From assembly GCA_947369085.1 (NCBI GenBank), contig CANBJR010000007.1:1-64000 (forward strand): a DNA stretch of 64,000 nt, read 5' to 3'. Under the pieces are notes generated by a model. It made no database searches. It saw only the letters and a list, made by a program, of their open reading frames with translations, and was not told the origin of the DNA. This document shows, piece after piece, positions 25,756 to 33,888 of this stretch. Position 1 is the stretch's first letter. Each line of letters starts with the position of its first letter. Source of the DNA: an uncultured Clostridia bacterium. Its GTDB lineage: Bacteria > Bacillota > Clostridia > Oscillospirales > Acutalibacteraceae. A program made the translations under genes and the position numbers.

Positions 25756-25784
25756 TTGAACTAAATTATTAAGTATGATATAAT
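25756..25784 (+). promoter_or_regulatory. SigA promoter with extended -10, rightward
   Basis: -35 TTGAAC (25756-25761), 17-bp spacer ending TGA, -10 TATAAT (25779-25784). Confidence 0.7.
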
Positions 25785-25803
25785 ATAAACGTTGGAGTTT
25801 AAA

Positions 25804-25851
25804 AATGAGCACTCCCCTAATTACTACTAAAATTGATAATCTTCGTAATTA
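25804..25851 (+). CDS. Very short ORF in a promoter-to-terminator mini-transcript
   Basis: A 15-codon ORF with GGAG at 6 nt and a SigA promoter whose expected start site is only about 13 nt upstream. A hairpin terminator at 25900-25924 would give a transcript of about 140 nt. The peptide (Met-Ser-Thr-Pro-Leu...Leu-Arg-Asn) resembles nothing known to me. The transcript could equally be a small RNA with an incidental ORF. Confidence 0.3.
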
Positions 25852-25899
25852 AAATCAGTAAATCTGTTTTTATACAAATTTGAAATACCTTAAAGTTTT

Positions 25900-25924
25900 A
25901 ACAGTCGTTTAAAATGCGGCTGTT
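25900..25924 (+). terminator. Hairpin ending the rightward mini-transcript
   Basis: AACAGTCG (25900-25907) pairs with CGGCTGTT (25917-25924), one G-T wobble, 9-nt loop, then TATTTTGTA. Confidence 0.55.
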
Positions 25925-25987
25925 TATTTTGTATTTAACCATTTCTACTACAATCTGCAATGAACAATATTTATTGCACCAAGTAAA

Positions 25988-26010
25988 AGAGAGCCGACAA
26001 TCGGCTCTCT
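25988..26010. terminator. Strong bidirectional terminator
   Basis: AGAGAGCCGA (25988-25997), CAA loop, TCGGCTCTCT (26001-26010), with T and A runs on either side. It serves the XRE gene on the minus strand. Confidence 0.88.
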
Positions 26011-26053
26011 TTTTGTAATAAAAGCATTATGAAGGTTTATAAAAAACTAATAA

Positions 26054-26308
26054 TCAATTTTTTACTTCTCTGCCAAGAAGATAGTCAACAGAAACCTCAA
26101 GAATATCTGCTAAAGCTACAAGCTCTACATCGGTTACAAATCTTATCTGTCCCTCAAGTTTTGAAAGACCTGATGCGTTCATATCAACACCGTTTACCTG
26201 CAATTGTGCAAGAAGTTCTTTTTGTTTCATACCCTTTTGTTTTCTGACAAGTTCTACGCGATTACCTACCAAATTTCTATCTCCAAGTTCTTGCTTACGA
26301 AGTCTCAT
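26054..26308 (-). CDS. Small XRE-family HTH regulator
   Basis: 84 residues, essentially one Cro/C1-type helix-turn-helix domain: NRVELVRKQKGMKQKELLAQLQ, a recognition segment around ASGLSKLEGQ, and a closing LADILEVSVDYLLG. I chose ATG 26308 with GGAG 9 nt upstream; a longer frame to 26323 would start at TTG inside the site. It has its own promoter (26371-26399) and terminator, so it is monocistronic. The target is unknown; it is the nearest regulator to the divergent mini-transcripts at 25.6-25.9 kb. Confidence 0.85.
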   Translation of the reverse strand: MRLRKQELGDRNLVGNRVELVRKQKGMKQKELLAQLQVNGVDMNASGLSKLEGQIRFVTDVELVALADILEVSVDYLLGREVKN

Positions 26309-26370
26309 TTTTTCTCTCTCCAAATCAATTATAATTCTTTTTTAAAATTCTTTAAAAACATTGTGATGTT

Positions 26371-26399
26371 ATTATAATACTTTATTAGAAAAAAAACAA
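26371..26399 (-). promoter_or_regulatory. SigA-type promoter of the XRE gene
   Basis: Minus strand -35 TTGTTT (26394-26399), 17-bp spacer, -10 TATAAT (26371-26376). Confidence 0.65.
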
Positions 26400-26540
26400 G
26401 TCTTTTTTGTAAATAAATTTAAAAAAAAGAAATTTTTTATCGCATTTGGTTACAAATTGGTGATAACTTATTAACATTGCATATATTATCACTTTATATT
26501 AGCTATTTTCTCGTTATATTGTATATTTATTTTTCTTGTG

Positions 26541-26607
26541 TGGAAAGTTGTTAGTTATGTTAAAAGCTTATTAATCAAATATGGAAAAATGTTAGTTATG
26601 TTAAAAG
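26541..26607. repeat. Imperfect 26-bp direct repeat pair
   Basis: Copies at 26541-26566 and 26582-26607 differ at 2 positions and share GTTAGTTATGTTAAAAG. The start-to-start distance is 41 bp, about four helical turns. Confidence 0.75.
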
Positions 26608-26668
26608 TCGCATTAACATAAAATTAATTACAAATATTACATAAATATTACAACTCATGGAAGAAAAA

Positions 26669-26692
26669 TAAAAAACGCTCATAAGAACGTCT
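26669..26692 (-). terminator. Terminator of the fhs-tsaE-tsaB-rpiB cluster
   Basis: On the minus strand a short stem ACGTTC/GAGCGT with a 4-nt loop is followed by TTTTTATTTTT. Confidence 0.6.
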
Positions 26693-26717
26693 TTTACTAA
26701 ATATCACTATTAAAACA

Positions 26718-27170
26718 TTATTCAACTTCAAACGTACCGTTTTCGATTTCATCAACCATTGCAAGTCTGCAATCGTGTCTACCGCCCTCTTCGGGTGTAT
26801 TAAGGAAAATATCGGTAAACTTTACGGCATCTTCTTCACTTGTAACTCTGCCGCCCATGCAAAGGATATTTGAATGGTTGTGACGGCGAGTCATCTCTGC
26901 ACCAAACTCATTATTTACAACTGCAGCACGGATTCCATTAACCTTATTGGCTGCTATAGAAATTCCTATTCCTGTTCCGCAACAAAGAATACCAAATTCA
27001 AATTCCCTGTTAGCAACTGCTGTTGCCACTTTATAGGCGTAAACAGGATAATCAACACTTTCAGTACTGTATGTACCAAAGTCTTTGTACTCTATTCCTT
27101 TTTCGTCAAGATACTTTTTCACGGCACAAATTAAGTTATATCCGCCGTGATCACATCCAAGTGCTATCAT
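26718..27170 (-). CDS. rpiB: Ribose-5-phosphate isomerase B
   Basis: 150 residues. It interconverts ribose-5-phosphate and ribulose-5-phosphate in the pentose phosphate pathway. RpiB/LacAB motifs: IALGCDHGGY at the N-terminus, the catalytic Cys in GILCCGTGIG (about 63-64), and RRHNHSNILCMGGR. It starts 1 nt after the tsaB stop behind GGGGG, so it is cotranscribed with tsaB, tsaE and fhs. A galactose-6-phosphate or allose isomerase role is possible but there are no such neighbours. Confidence 0.93.
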   Translation of the reverse strand: MIALGCDHGGYNLICAVKKYLDEKGIEYKDFGTYSTESVDYPVYAYKVATAVANREFEFGILCCGTGIGISIAANKVNGIRAAVVNNEFGAEMTRRHNHSNILCMGGRVTSEEDAVKFTDIFLNTPEEGGRHDCRLAMVDEIENGTFEVE

Positions 27171-27171
27171 A

Positions 27172-27876
27172 TTATTTAACCCCCAACTTTTTATTAAGCT
27201 CTCGTTGAGCCTGCGGTAATCTTAAATAAACAGGCATAATCTCATCTGCTGTTAATGTTTCGCCTTTATTTATTTTTTCAAAAGCAGCATACGCAACTGA
27301 GGACGCTGTTTGAATTCTGTTGTTAAACGGTGAAAGAGTAACGTTTTCGAGCTCTGAGTCCAAGAAATCACTGCACAAAACAGCTCCGTCTCCTACAAGA
27401 ACAACCTTTTCGTTGATATTCATAAGCTTAAGCTTTAAGTCTGTAAGCGAAAGTGCTCTGTCATCTGTCATTCTGACAACAGTACAACCGTTTACTCTAA
27501 ATAAAGCATTATAAACCTGTGAACAACGTGCGTCCATTACAGAACATACAATACAGTCATTTCCGAGCATATTATACGCCATACTCTCAAGCGTAGATAT
27601 TGAAACACAAGGCAGATTATTAGGAAAGGCAATTCCTTTTACAGCTGCAACACCTATTCTTACTCCGGTAAAAGAACCGGGACCTGCATTGACTGCCACA
27701 GCGTCAATATCATTCACTGACAAGCCTATATTTTTGAGCAGCTCGTTCATCATAGGTATTAAAGTCTGACTGTGTGTAAGAGCAGTATTTATTGAAAATT
27801 CACCTATAAGCTTATTTTCTTCCGCAACGGCAACCGAAGCTGCTGTTGCAGAAGTATCAACTGCAAGTATTTTCAC
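27172..27876 (-). CDS. tsaB: tRNA t6A biosynthesis protein TsaB
   Basis: 234 residues. A non-catalytic ASKHA-fold partner that binds TsaD in the complex making N6-threonylcarbamoyladenosine at A37 of ANN-decoding tRNAs. Motifs: ILAVDTSATAASVAV at the start and AVNAGPGSFTGVRIGVAAVKG at about 64-84. The start overlaps the tsaE stop by 4 bp. The rimI gene that often follows is absent; rpiB takes its place. tsaD is not in this window. Confidence 0.92.
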   Translation of the reverse strand: MKILAVDTSATAASVAVAEENKLIGEFSINTALTHSQTLIPMMNELLKNIGLSVNDIDAVAVNAGPGSFTGVRIGVAAVKGIAFPNNLPCVSISTLESMAYNMLGNDCIVCSVMDARCSQVYNALFRVNGCTVVRMTDDRALSLTDLKLKLMNINEKVVLVGDGAVLCSDFLDSELENVTLSPFNNRIQTASSVAYAAFEKINKGETLTADEIMPVYLRLPQAQRELNKKLGVK

Positions 27877-28298
27877 TGAATATCAACACCTTCAATCTCA
27901 AAGATTCTTTCGTCATCATTATTTCCCTTTGAGATATTAATTCTTATTGCATTTTCAGGCAACGCACCCTCAATGTTTTCACTCCACTCAATAACGAGTA
28001 TACCATTATCAATATAGTCAAAAAATCCCGTTGAATATAAATCGTCCCAAGTTGTTACTCTGTACATATCAAAGTGATAGATATTATATTTTCCGTGATA
28101 TTCATTTACAAGTGCGAAAGTAGGACTGGAAACACCGTCATTTACGTCAAGACCTCTGCAAAGACCTCTTGTAAACGCTGTTTTCCCCATTCCAAGTCCG
28201 CCAAACAGAGCGATTACTTCATTACCGCAAAGCTTGTTTGCGATTTGCTCACCTATTTTTTCCGTGTCATCTGTTGACTTTGAAATCATTCTATACAT
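27873..28298 (-). CDS. tsaE: tRNA t6A biosynthesis ATPase TsaE
   Basis: 141 residues. The P-loop GGLGMGKTAFTRGLCRGL and the SPTFALVNEY motif identify TsaE, the ATPase that resets the TsaB-TsaD complex. I chose ATG 28298, which starts 1 nt after the fhs stop; a frame extending to 28340 would overlap fhs without a ribosome site. The site before 28298 is weak, so translation is probably coupled to fhs termination. An alternative start is ATG 28289. Confidence 0.9.
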   Translation of the reverse strand: MYRMISKSTDDTEKIGEQIANKLCGNEVIALFGGLGMGKTAFTRGLCRGLDVNDGVSSPTFALVNEYHGKYNIYHFDMYRVTTWDDLYSTGFFDYIDNGILVIEWSENIEGALPENAIRINISKGNNDDERIFEIEGVDIQ

Positions 28299-28299
28299 A

Positions 28300-29967
28300 T
28301 CAGAAAAGACCGACAATTTTTCCGTTGTTGTCAACATCAATACTGTGAGCGGCAGGAACCTTAGGAAGTCCCGGCATAGTCATTATATCGCCAGTATAGA
28401 CAACAATGAATCCTGCTCCATTTGAAAGAGTAACATTTCTGACAGTGATTTCAAAATTCTTCGGTGCGCCAAGTAATGCAGGATTATCAGAGAGTGAATA
28501 CTGCGTTTTTGCAATACAAACAGGAAGTTTATCTGCCCCCAGAGCTTCAACCTCTTTAATTGCCTTTTCAGCGGCAGTTGTATAATTAACCTTGCTTGCT
28601 CCGTAAATTTTGGCAGCAACTTTTTCAATCTTTTCCTTAATTGTAAGTTCAAGCGGATATATAGGAGCAAAATCTGACGGTTTTTCACACGCTTCTACTA
28701 CCTTCTTTGCAAGCTCTATACCGCCTTCTCCGCCTTTTCCAAACACATCGGAAAGTGCAAATTCAGCTCCGCATTCACGGCAGTAACTTTCAATAAATTC
28801 AAGCTCTGCTTCGCTGTCTGTACCGAAACGATTGATTGCAACGATTACAGGCACATTATATTTGCGCATATTTTCGATATGAACGCCGAGATTTACAATA
28901 CCTTTTTTTAGTGCATCGAGATTTTCATTTGAAACCCCAGTCTTAGGAACTCCGCCGTTATACTTTAGAGCACGGCAAGTAGCAACAATAACAATTGCTG
29001 AAGGTGAAAGACCTGCATAACGGCATTTAATATCAAGGAACTTTTCAGCACCGAGGTCGGATCCGAATCCTGCTTCAGTAATACAGTAATCAGCAAGCTT
29101 TAGAGCAAGCTTTGTAGCTCTTACGCTGTTACAGCCGTGTGCAATATTTGCAAAAGGTCCGCCGTGCATTATTGCAGGTGTACCCTCAAGAGTTTGAACA
29201 AGGTTAGGCTTAATTGCGTCTTTTAAGAGAGCTGTCATAGCACCGTCAGCCTTTAAATCCTTAGCATATACCGGCTCACCTGAATATGTATAAGCAACAA
29301 GAATTTTTCCAAGGCGCTGTTTCAAATCTTCAATATCGTTTGCAAGGCAGAGAATTGCCATTACCTCTGACGCAACAGTTATGATAAAATGATCCTCTCT
29401 TGGGATTCCGTTTACCTTTCCGCCAAGACCAACTACAATATTTCTTAAAGCTCGGTCGTTCATATCAAGGCAACGCTTAATAAGAATTCTTCTTGGGTCT
29501 ATATTCAGAGAATTGCCCTGCTGAATATGATTGTCAAGCATAGCGCAACAAAGGTTATTTGCCGCAGTAATTGCGTGCATATCACCCGTAAAATGGAGAT
29601 TGATATCCTCCATAGGCAGAACCTGCGCGTATCCGCCACCTGCTGCACCGCCCTTGATTCCGAAAACAGGACCAAGCGAGGGTTCACGAAGTGCAATTAC
29701 AGCGTTCCTTCCGATTTTTGCCATTGCCTGTCCGAGTCCTGCTGTTGTAGTTGTTTTACCCTCACCGGCAGGAGTCGGATTAATTGCAGTAACCAAAATA
29801 AGCTTGCCATCCGCATTATTTTTAACCCTGTCTGCAAGCTCATCGGAAAGTTTTGCTTTGTATTTTCCGTAAAATTCAAGTTCATCTTCCGAGATTCCGA
29901 GTTTAGCAGCCACATCCTTTATTGGCAGTAATTTAGCCTGCTGAGCTATTTCAATATCCGATAACAT
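28300..29967 (-). CDS. fhs: Formate-tetrahydrofolate ligase
   Basis: 555 residues. It uses ATP to form 10-formyl-tetrahydrofolate from formate, feeding purine synthesis and one-carbon metabolism. Signatures: the P-loop [14 protein letters not shown] at about 65, [14 protein letters not shown] near 105, and VAINRF near 357. Length is typical. ATG 29967 is preceded by GGAGG at 9 nt; an upstream in-frame ATG at 29985 includes that site in its own codons. It heads a cluster with tsaE, tsaB and rpiB. Confidence 0.95.
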   Translation of the reverse strand: MLSDIEIAQQAKLLPIKDVAAKLGISEDELEFYGKYKAKLSDELADRVKNNADGKLILVTAINPTPAGEGKTTTTAGLGQAMAKIGRNAVIALREPSLGPVFGIKGGAAGGGYAQVLPMEDINLHFTGDMHAITAANNLCCAMLDNHIQQGNSLNIDPRRILIKRCLDMNDRALRNIVVGLGGKVNGIPREDHFIITVASEVMAILCLANDIEDLKQRLGKILVAYTYSGEPVYAKDLKADGAMTALLKDAIKPNLVQTLEGTPAIMHGGPFANIAHGCNSVRATKLALKLADYCITEAGFGSDLGAEKFLDIKCRYAGLSPSAIVIVATCRALKYNGGVPKTGVSNENLDALKKGIVNLGVHIENMRKYNVPVIVAINRFGTDSEAELEFIESYCRECGAEFALSDVFGKGGEGGIELAKKVVEACEKPSDFAPIYPLELTIKEKIEKVAAKIYGASKVNYTTAAEKAIKEVEALGADKLPVCIAKTQYSLSDNPALLGAPKNFEITVRNVTLSNGAGFIVVYTGDIMTMPGLPKVPAAHSIDVDNNGKIVGLF

Positions 29968-30043
29968 TTTAGTGCACCTCCACACATTAATAATTATATT
30001 ATAGCAAACAGCGCTGATTTATTATTCTAATTTGAAAATATAC

Positions 30044-30072
30044 TTGATATTGACATTATAATTTAATATAAT
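30044..30072 (+). promoter_or_regulatory. SigA-type promoter of the SEDS gene
   Basis: -35 TTGATA (30044-30049), 17-bp spacer, -10 TATAAT (30067-30072), 44 bp before the TTG start. Confidence 0.6.
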
Positions 30073-30116
30073 ATTTATATATAACATTAAATCTAATTTT
30101 CATTGAGGCGTTTAAT

Positions 30117-31286
30117 TTGAATAAAATTGCTAATTCGGTTAGTGATTATCTAAAAAGGACTGATTTTGTTCTTTGGTTACTCACTTTTGCCGCAGTAATC
30201 TACAGTCTTTTATTAATTTCAAGTATGCAGCGTTCGGTTGATTACAACTATCTTAAAACACAACTGGCAGCTGTAATTGCAGGAATTATATCTGCCGTAA
30301 TAATTTCAATTACGGATTACAGATATTTGGTTCGAAAATGGTATTTTTCCGCATTAATCGCCGCAGTTCTTGCCGCACTGGTGTTTTTGTTCGGAATACA
30401 AGTTGCGGGAACTGATGATACGGCTTGGATTGAACTTCCCGGAGGATTTACGATTCAGCCCTCGGAGTTCATTAAAATATGCTTTATTATTACGTTTACA
30501 AAGCACCTTTCCTATCTAAAAGAAAAGGAATTAATTGAGAATCCATTTGGTGTACTTTCACTTGTTTTACACGCTGCACTACCAATGGCTGTAATTCATA
30601 TTCAGGGCGACGACGGTACAGTACTGATTTTCGGTTTTATTTTTCTTATAATGTGCTTCACGGCAGGTGTTCAGCTTAGATATTTTGCAATTCTCGGTAT
30701 TTCGATTCTTGTTGCAATTCCTTTAATATGGAATTTCTTTATGAATGACGAGCACCGCAACAGGGTACTTGCTTTGTTTGACATTGACGGAAATGCAATG
30801 ACAAATTATGGCTGGCAGCAATATCAAGGAAAAGTTTCAATAGCGAGCGGTGAACTAACGGGCAGTGGACTTTATAACGGCTCTAGGGTCGAATACGGAA
30901 TTGTTCCCGAACAGGAAAACGACTTCATTTTTACCGTAGCAGGAGAAGAACTTGGTTTTATAGGCTGCATGCTTTTACTTTTAATACTTTTAGGGATAAT
31001 AATTAAAGTAATTTTAAATGCCAAAAATTCTAATGAAATACAAGGCAGATATATTTGCACAGGTGTATTTGCAATGATTTGTTCACAGAGTATAATTAAC
31101 ATAGGAATGACGTTAGGGTTCTTTCCTGTTGTTGGTATTACACTGCCGCTATTCAGCTCAGGAGGCTCGTCGGCATTAAGTACGCTTATATGTCTTGGCC
31201 TTGTACAAAGTGTTAAAAATCACAATTTTGACGATATGGATACTGCAAGCGTTCGCAGAGGAAGTCAAAGCAGAATAAAAATATAA
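30117..31286 (+). CDS. SEDS-family peptidoglycan polymerase (RodA/FtsW-like)
   Basis: 389 residues with about ten membrane helices. It has the SEDS hallmarks: FTIQPSEFIKI at about 115-125, a large extracellular loop with NYGWQQYQ..VSIASGELTGSG, a PEQENDFIFTVAGEELGFIG segment, and the C-terminal GITLPLFSSGGSS. SEDS proteins polymerise lipid II together with a class B penicillin-binding protein. The start is a TTG behind GAGGCG. No partner PBP or mre genes are adjacent, so elongation, division or sporulation use cannot be decided; RodA is the nearest match. Confidence 0.9.
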   Translation: MNKIANSVSDYLKRTDFVLWLLTFAAVIYSLLLISSMQRSVDYNYLKTQLAAVIAGIISAVIISITDYRYLVRKWYFSALIAAVLAALVFLFGIQVAGTDDTAWIELPGGFTIQPSEFIKICFIITFTKHLSYLKEKELIENPFGVLSLVLHAALPMAVIHIQGDDGTVLIFGFIFLIMCFTAGVQLRYFAILGISILVAIPLIWNFFMNDEHRNRVLALFDIDGNAMTNYGWQQYQGKVSIASGELTGSGLYNGSRVEYGIVPEQENDFIFTVAGEELGFIGCMLLLLILLGIIIKVILNAKNSNEIQGRYICTGVFAMICSQSIINIGMTLGFFPVVGITLPLFSSGGSSALSTLICLGLVQSVKNHNFDDMDTASVRRGSQSRIKI

Positions 31287-31404
31287 AGCAATTTCAGGAA
31301 TTTAGCTTATCTGCAATACCCGTACAAAACAAACGTGAAATATTTAATTTATATTTTCCCTGCCGATTTAAATGTATAATCTGTTAAAAAGAATAATATA
31401 AAAA

Positions 31405-31448
31405 AGCTGTCGAGCAACATTTCGATTTTGTTTTGTTGCTCGACAGCT
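31405..31448. terminator. Strong terminator between converging SEDS and dockerin genes
   Basis: AGCTGTCGAGCAAC (31405-31418) and GTTGCTCGACAGCT (31435-31448), perfect 14-bp stem, T-rich 3' side. Confidence 0.85.
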
Positions 31449-31485
31449 AATTATTTAGATTTATATTTTAATTATAATGGTAGAT

Positions 31486-33678
31486 TTATGAAACTACAAA
31501 ACGCTGAATTTCAGTAGCATCATTTACATTAACTACACCGTCATTATTAAAGTCGGCAAGGCTAAACTGTAATTCGCTGAATGACACAAGCTCTACACTA
31601 TACTTCTGAATTTCGGTGGCATCATTGACATTTACAACGCCGTCAAGATTTACGTCACCAAGTTCATAAGTTACCTCTGTTTCACCGATTGCATATGAAA
31701 TACTTTCAGTTACAACATTGCCGTCAGAGTCGGTTGCTTTTAAAGAAATCTGATAAACTCCTGTTTCTGACGGAGTCCATGCATATGAATCAGATGATGA
31801 CTTCTGAACAGAAGTATCGTTAATGAAGAATTCATATTCTACATTGCCCTTTGCATTATAAGCTTCTGCCTTAAGATTGATTGTTGTACCTGCAGACTGA
31901 CCAGAATTGCGGTCAGCTCCGAAGTTTACTTCAAACGGAGCATAGTTGATAACTGTATCGTCAAGGAGTGCGCCTACACGTGCAAGAGGAACTGTAATGT
32001 TATCAACGTCCTCCTTCTCGTGTGAAGTTGACGGATCGTAGCTATACTCAACATTCGCAGCATCAAGCATTGACGGATCGTGAGGAAGTGTATCCATACC
32101 TGATGTACCATATGTAAGAATCTGCATTGCACCAATGCCGTTAGTTTCTATATATGACTTATCAATTCCGAGAGTTGAAAACGGGATTGCCACCTCATAA
32201 ACATAGCCGTAGTTATCTTTATATCCGAGATCAAAGAAATCAACCCAATTTGAATTTAAGTCTGTATTATCTCCGAGAACACGAGATCCCTTAGGACTGT
32301 TAATACCGTAAATAGTATCACTTGCAGTGCCGTTAGCGTATTTGATTTTAAATCCATTCTGATTATCCTGTGCCTGGAATGATCTTACGCCAATCGGAAC
32401 TCGTGTATCATAATTGAACATATATGTTCCGTCAGAATCCAGCGTATCAGCTTTGTATATAGATGCACCGCCGTTTGAGTTATTGGAATCCATTGCGATA
32501 AGTGTATCTACATGAGTTGTAAAGCCTGTTCCGCCGTCCTTAGCTACTCCGCCGTCGCAACCCCATACAAATGGATTTGTATATGTTGCTCCGCTTTTAT
32601 CTGTTCCAACAGCCTTTCCGGTAGCCTGCTTTGATGGATCAATGGAAAGTGCAAGATACATTGGAATACTGTTTCTCCATGGACGTGCCTCATTTGATGC
32701 GGCAAAGTTATCCTCGGGAGAAATGATATATGTTGTATTTGCCATTTCCCACATAAAGTAAAGATTGTCATTATCCCATGCAGCATAGAGAGCATATGCG
32801 TCCCAAGGCTGTTCGTGCATTGCTGACGGCATATAAACTCTCGGGTCATCATTGGCAACACCCTGAGCAATAATCATTGAGCTGTCCCAGTCGCTTACAT
32901 CGCCGTCAATTGTAATAGTCTTGTTTTTGCCAAGCTGTAAATCAGGATTTGTAGAATAGTAACCTGTTTCAGCATCTGTTGTATGTCCGTCGGAAGCTGA
33001 CGAGAAAGTGGTCTTTGTCTGAGTAAAGGTCTTCTTAAAGGTATAATTCTGCTCTGTCTCCACACCGTCTGTGCCCACAGCAAAGAGGGTGAGAGTTACA
33101 GATGAATTACCAATTTTCCCCTGACCTACTCTGATTTCTTCGCTATTTGAAAACTCAGTTTTTACAGAACCGTCAATTGAGTAATAGCCTTTCACGGCAT
33201 TTTTAAGACCGAGTTTTACCGACATACTGTCAGAAGAAAAGCCTGTTCCGGAAGCAGTGTAGCAGAAGCCATAACCATGGTCATCAGGCTTGCCGTAGTC
33301 AACCCAGTTCAAATCAGCAGTAAGAAGCTTGCACTCGCCTGCTTTCAGAGCAAGTCCGGCGCCTGTAGGATACTGTTCTTTGCCCTCCCCCTCTTCAAGT
33401 CCGTTTGTAAAAATAATACTCTCTGACTTGTAATTAGATGGGAAATTCTTAGTATAAAGACCATCATCAGTCTTTTCCATAAGTTCTCCGGGCCATTCTG
33501 CGTTGTTCTTTGTTCCGTAAGCGTATACATAGACATTCTCCCAATTATACTTAGAGTTGTCAAAATATACACTTGAACCGACTGCTGCAGCCGACGCAGT
33601 AAATGCTGTAGCAACAAAAGTTGTCAGCACCATAGCAACAGCGAGCAGAAAACTCGTAATTTTGCGATGTTTTTTCAT
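31486..33678 (-). CDS. Secreted dockerin protein with CBM26-like starch-binding module
   Basis: 730 residues. Signal peptide (1-32); a CBM26-like module (about 36-137) with YNWENVYVYAYG, WPGELMEK and LNWVDYG aromatics; a small beta domain (about 140-235) with YYSIDGSVKTEF. Then comes the roughly 300-residue CBM9/DOMON-like module (about 250-570) shared with the protein at 1-2332, an Ig/PKD-like domain (about 575-668), and a C-terminal dockerin (671-730). The dockerin has two calcium loops, DVNLDGVVNVND and DFNNDGVVNVND. No catalytic domain is seen. Inference: a non-catalytic starch-adherence subunit of a cell-surface amylosome. ATG 33678 follows AAAGGAG; the frame upstream of it is not a signal peptide. 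Confidence 0.85.
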   Translation of the reverse strand: MKKHRKITSFLLAVAMVLTTFVATAFTASAAAVGSSVYFDNSKYNWENVYVYAYGTKNNAEWPGELMEKTDDGLYTKNFPSNYKSESIIFTNGLEEGEGKEQYPTGAGLALKAGECKLLTADLNWVDYGKPDDHGYGFCYTASGTGFSSDSMSVKLGLKNAVKGYYSIDGSVKTEFSNSEEIRVGQGKIGNSSVTLTLFAVGTDGVETEQNYTFKKTFTQTKTTFSSASDGHTTDAETGYYSTNPDLQLGKNKTITIDGDVSDWDSSMIIAQGVANDDPRVYMPSAMHEQPWDAYALYAAWDNDNLYFMWEMANTTYIISPEDNFAASNEARPWRNSIPMYLALSIDPSKQATGKAVGTDKSGATYTNPFVWGCDGGVAKDGGTGFTTHVDTLIAMDSNNSNGGASIYKADTLDSDGTYMFNYDTRVPIGVRSFQAQDNQNGFKIKYANGTASDTIYGINSPKGSRVLGDNTDLNSNWVDFFDLGYKDNYGYVYEVAIPFSTLGIDKSYIETNGIGAMQILTYGTSGMDTLPHDPSMLDAANVEYSYDPSTSHEKEDVDNITVPLARVGALLDDTVINYAPFEVNFGADRNSGQSAGTTINLKAEAYNAKGNVEYEFFINDTSVQKSSSDSYAWTPSETGVYQISLKATDSDGNVVTESISYAIGETEVTYELGDVNLDGVVNVNDATEIQKYSVELVSFSELQFSLADFNNDGVVNVNDATEIQRFVVS

Positions 33679-33715
33679 AGTTATTCTCCTTTTTAATGTA
33701 TTTTTAGACAATAAA

Positions 33716-33744
33716 ATTATAGCATAATTAGCATTTATAAACAA
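33716..33744 (-). promoter_or_regulatory. SigA-type promoter of the dockerin protein gene
   Basis: Minus strand -35 TTGTTT (33739-33744), 17-bp spacer, -10 TATAAT (33716-33721), about 38 bp before the ATG. Confidence 0.7.
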
Positions 33745-33850
33745 TACATCATAAATATTTTGTATATTTAAATAATTATTAATGTATATTTTTGTGCAAT
33801 AACTATAAGCAAATATACTAATACACAAAATATATAAGTATTTATTAGTA

Positions 33851-33880
33851 AAAAGAGCAGACAACAATGTCTGCTCTTTT
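33851..33880 (-). terminator. Terminator of the cdaA-cdaR operon
   Basis: AAAAGAGCAGACA (33851-33863) and TGTCTGCTCTTTT (33868-33880), 13-bp stem, 4-nt loop, just after the YbbR gene stop. Confidence 0.88.
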
Positions 33881-33888
33881 TTGAATAA

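Larger units (their letters stand above)
24928..26053. other. Gene-poor AT-rich region between spo0A and an XRE gene
   Basis: About 1.1 kb with no normal-size gene. It holds the spo0A terminator (24964-24993), an AT-rich stretch without recognised features (25000-25570), two divergent promoters with tiny ORFs (25577-25851), a hairpin (25900-25924) and a bidirectional terminator (25988-26010). A short motif TGTAC(T/A)TTGGAAT recurs near 25120 and 25172. Confidence 0.7.
26309..26717. other. AT-rich intergenic region with direct repeats
   Basis: About 400 bp containing the XRE promoter (26371-26399), a pair of 26-bp direct repeats (26541-26566, 26582-26607) and the rpiB terminator hairpin (about 26669-26692). 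No ORF is supported. Confidence 0.7.
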
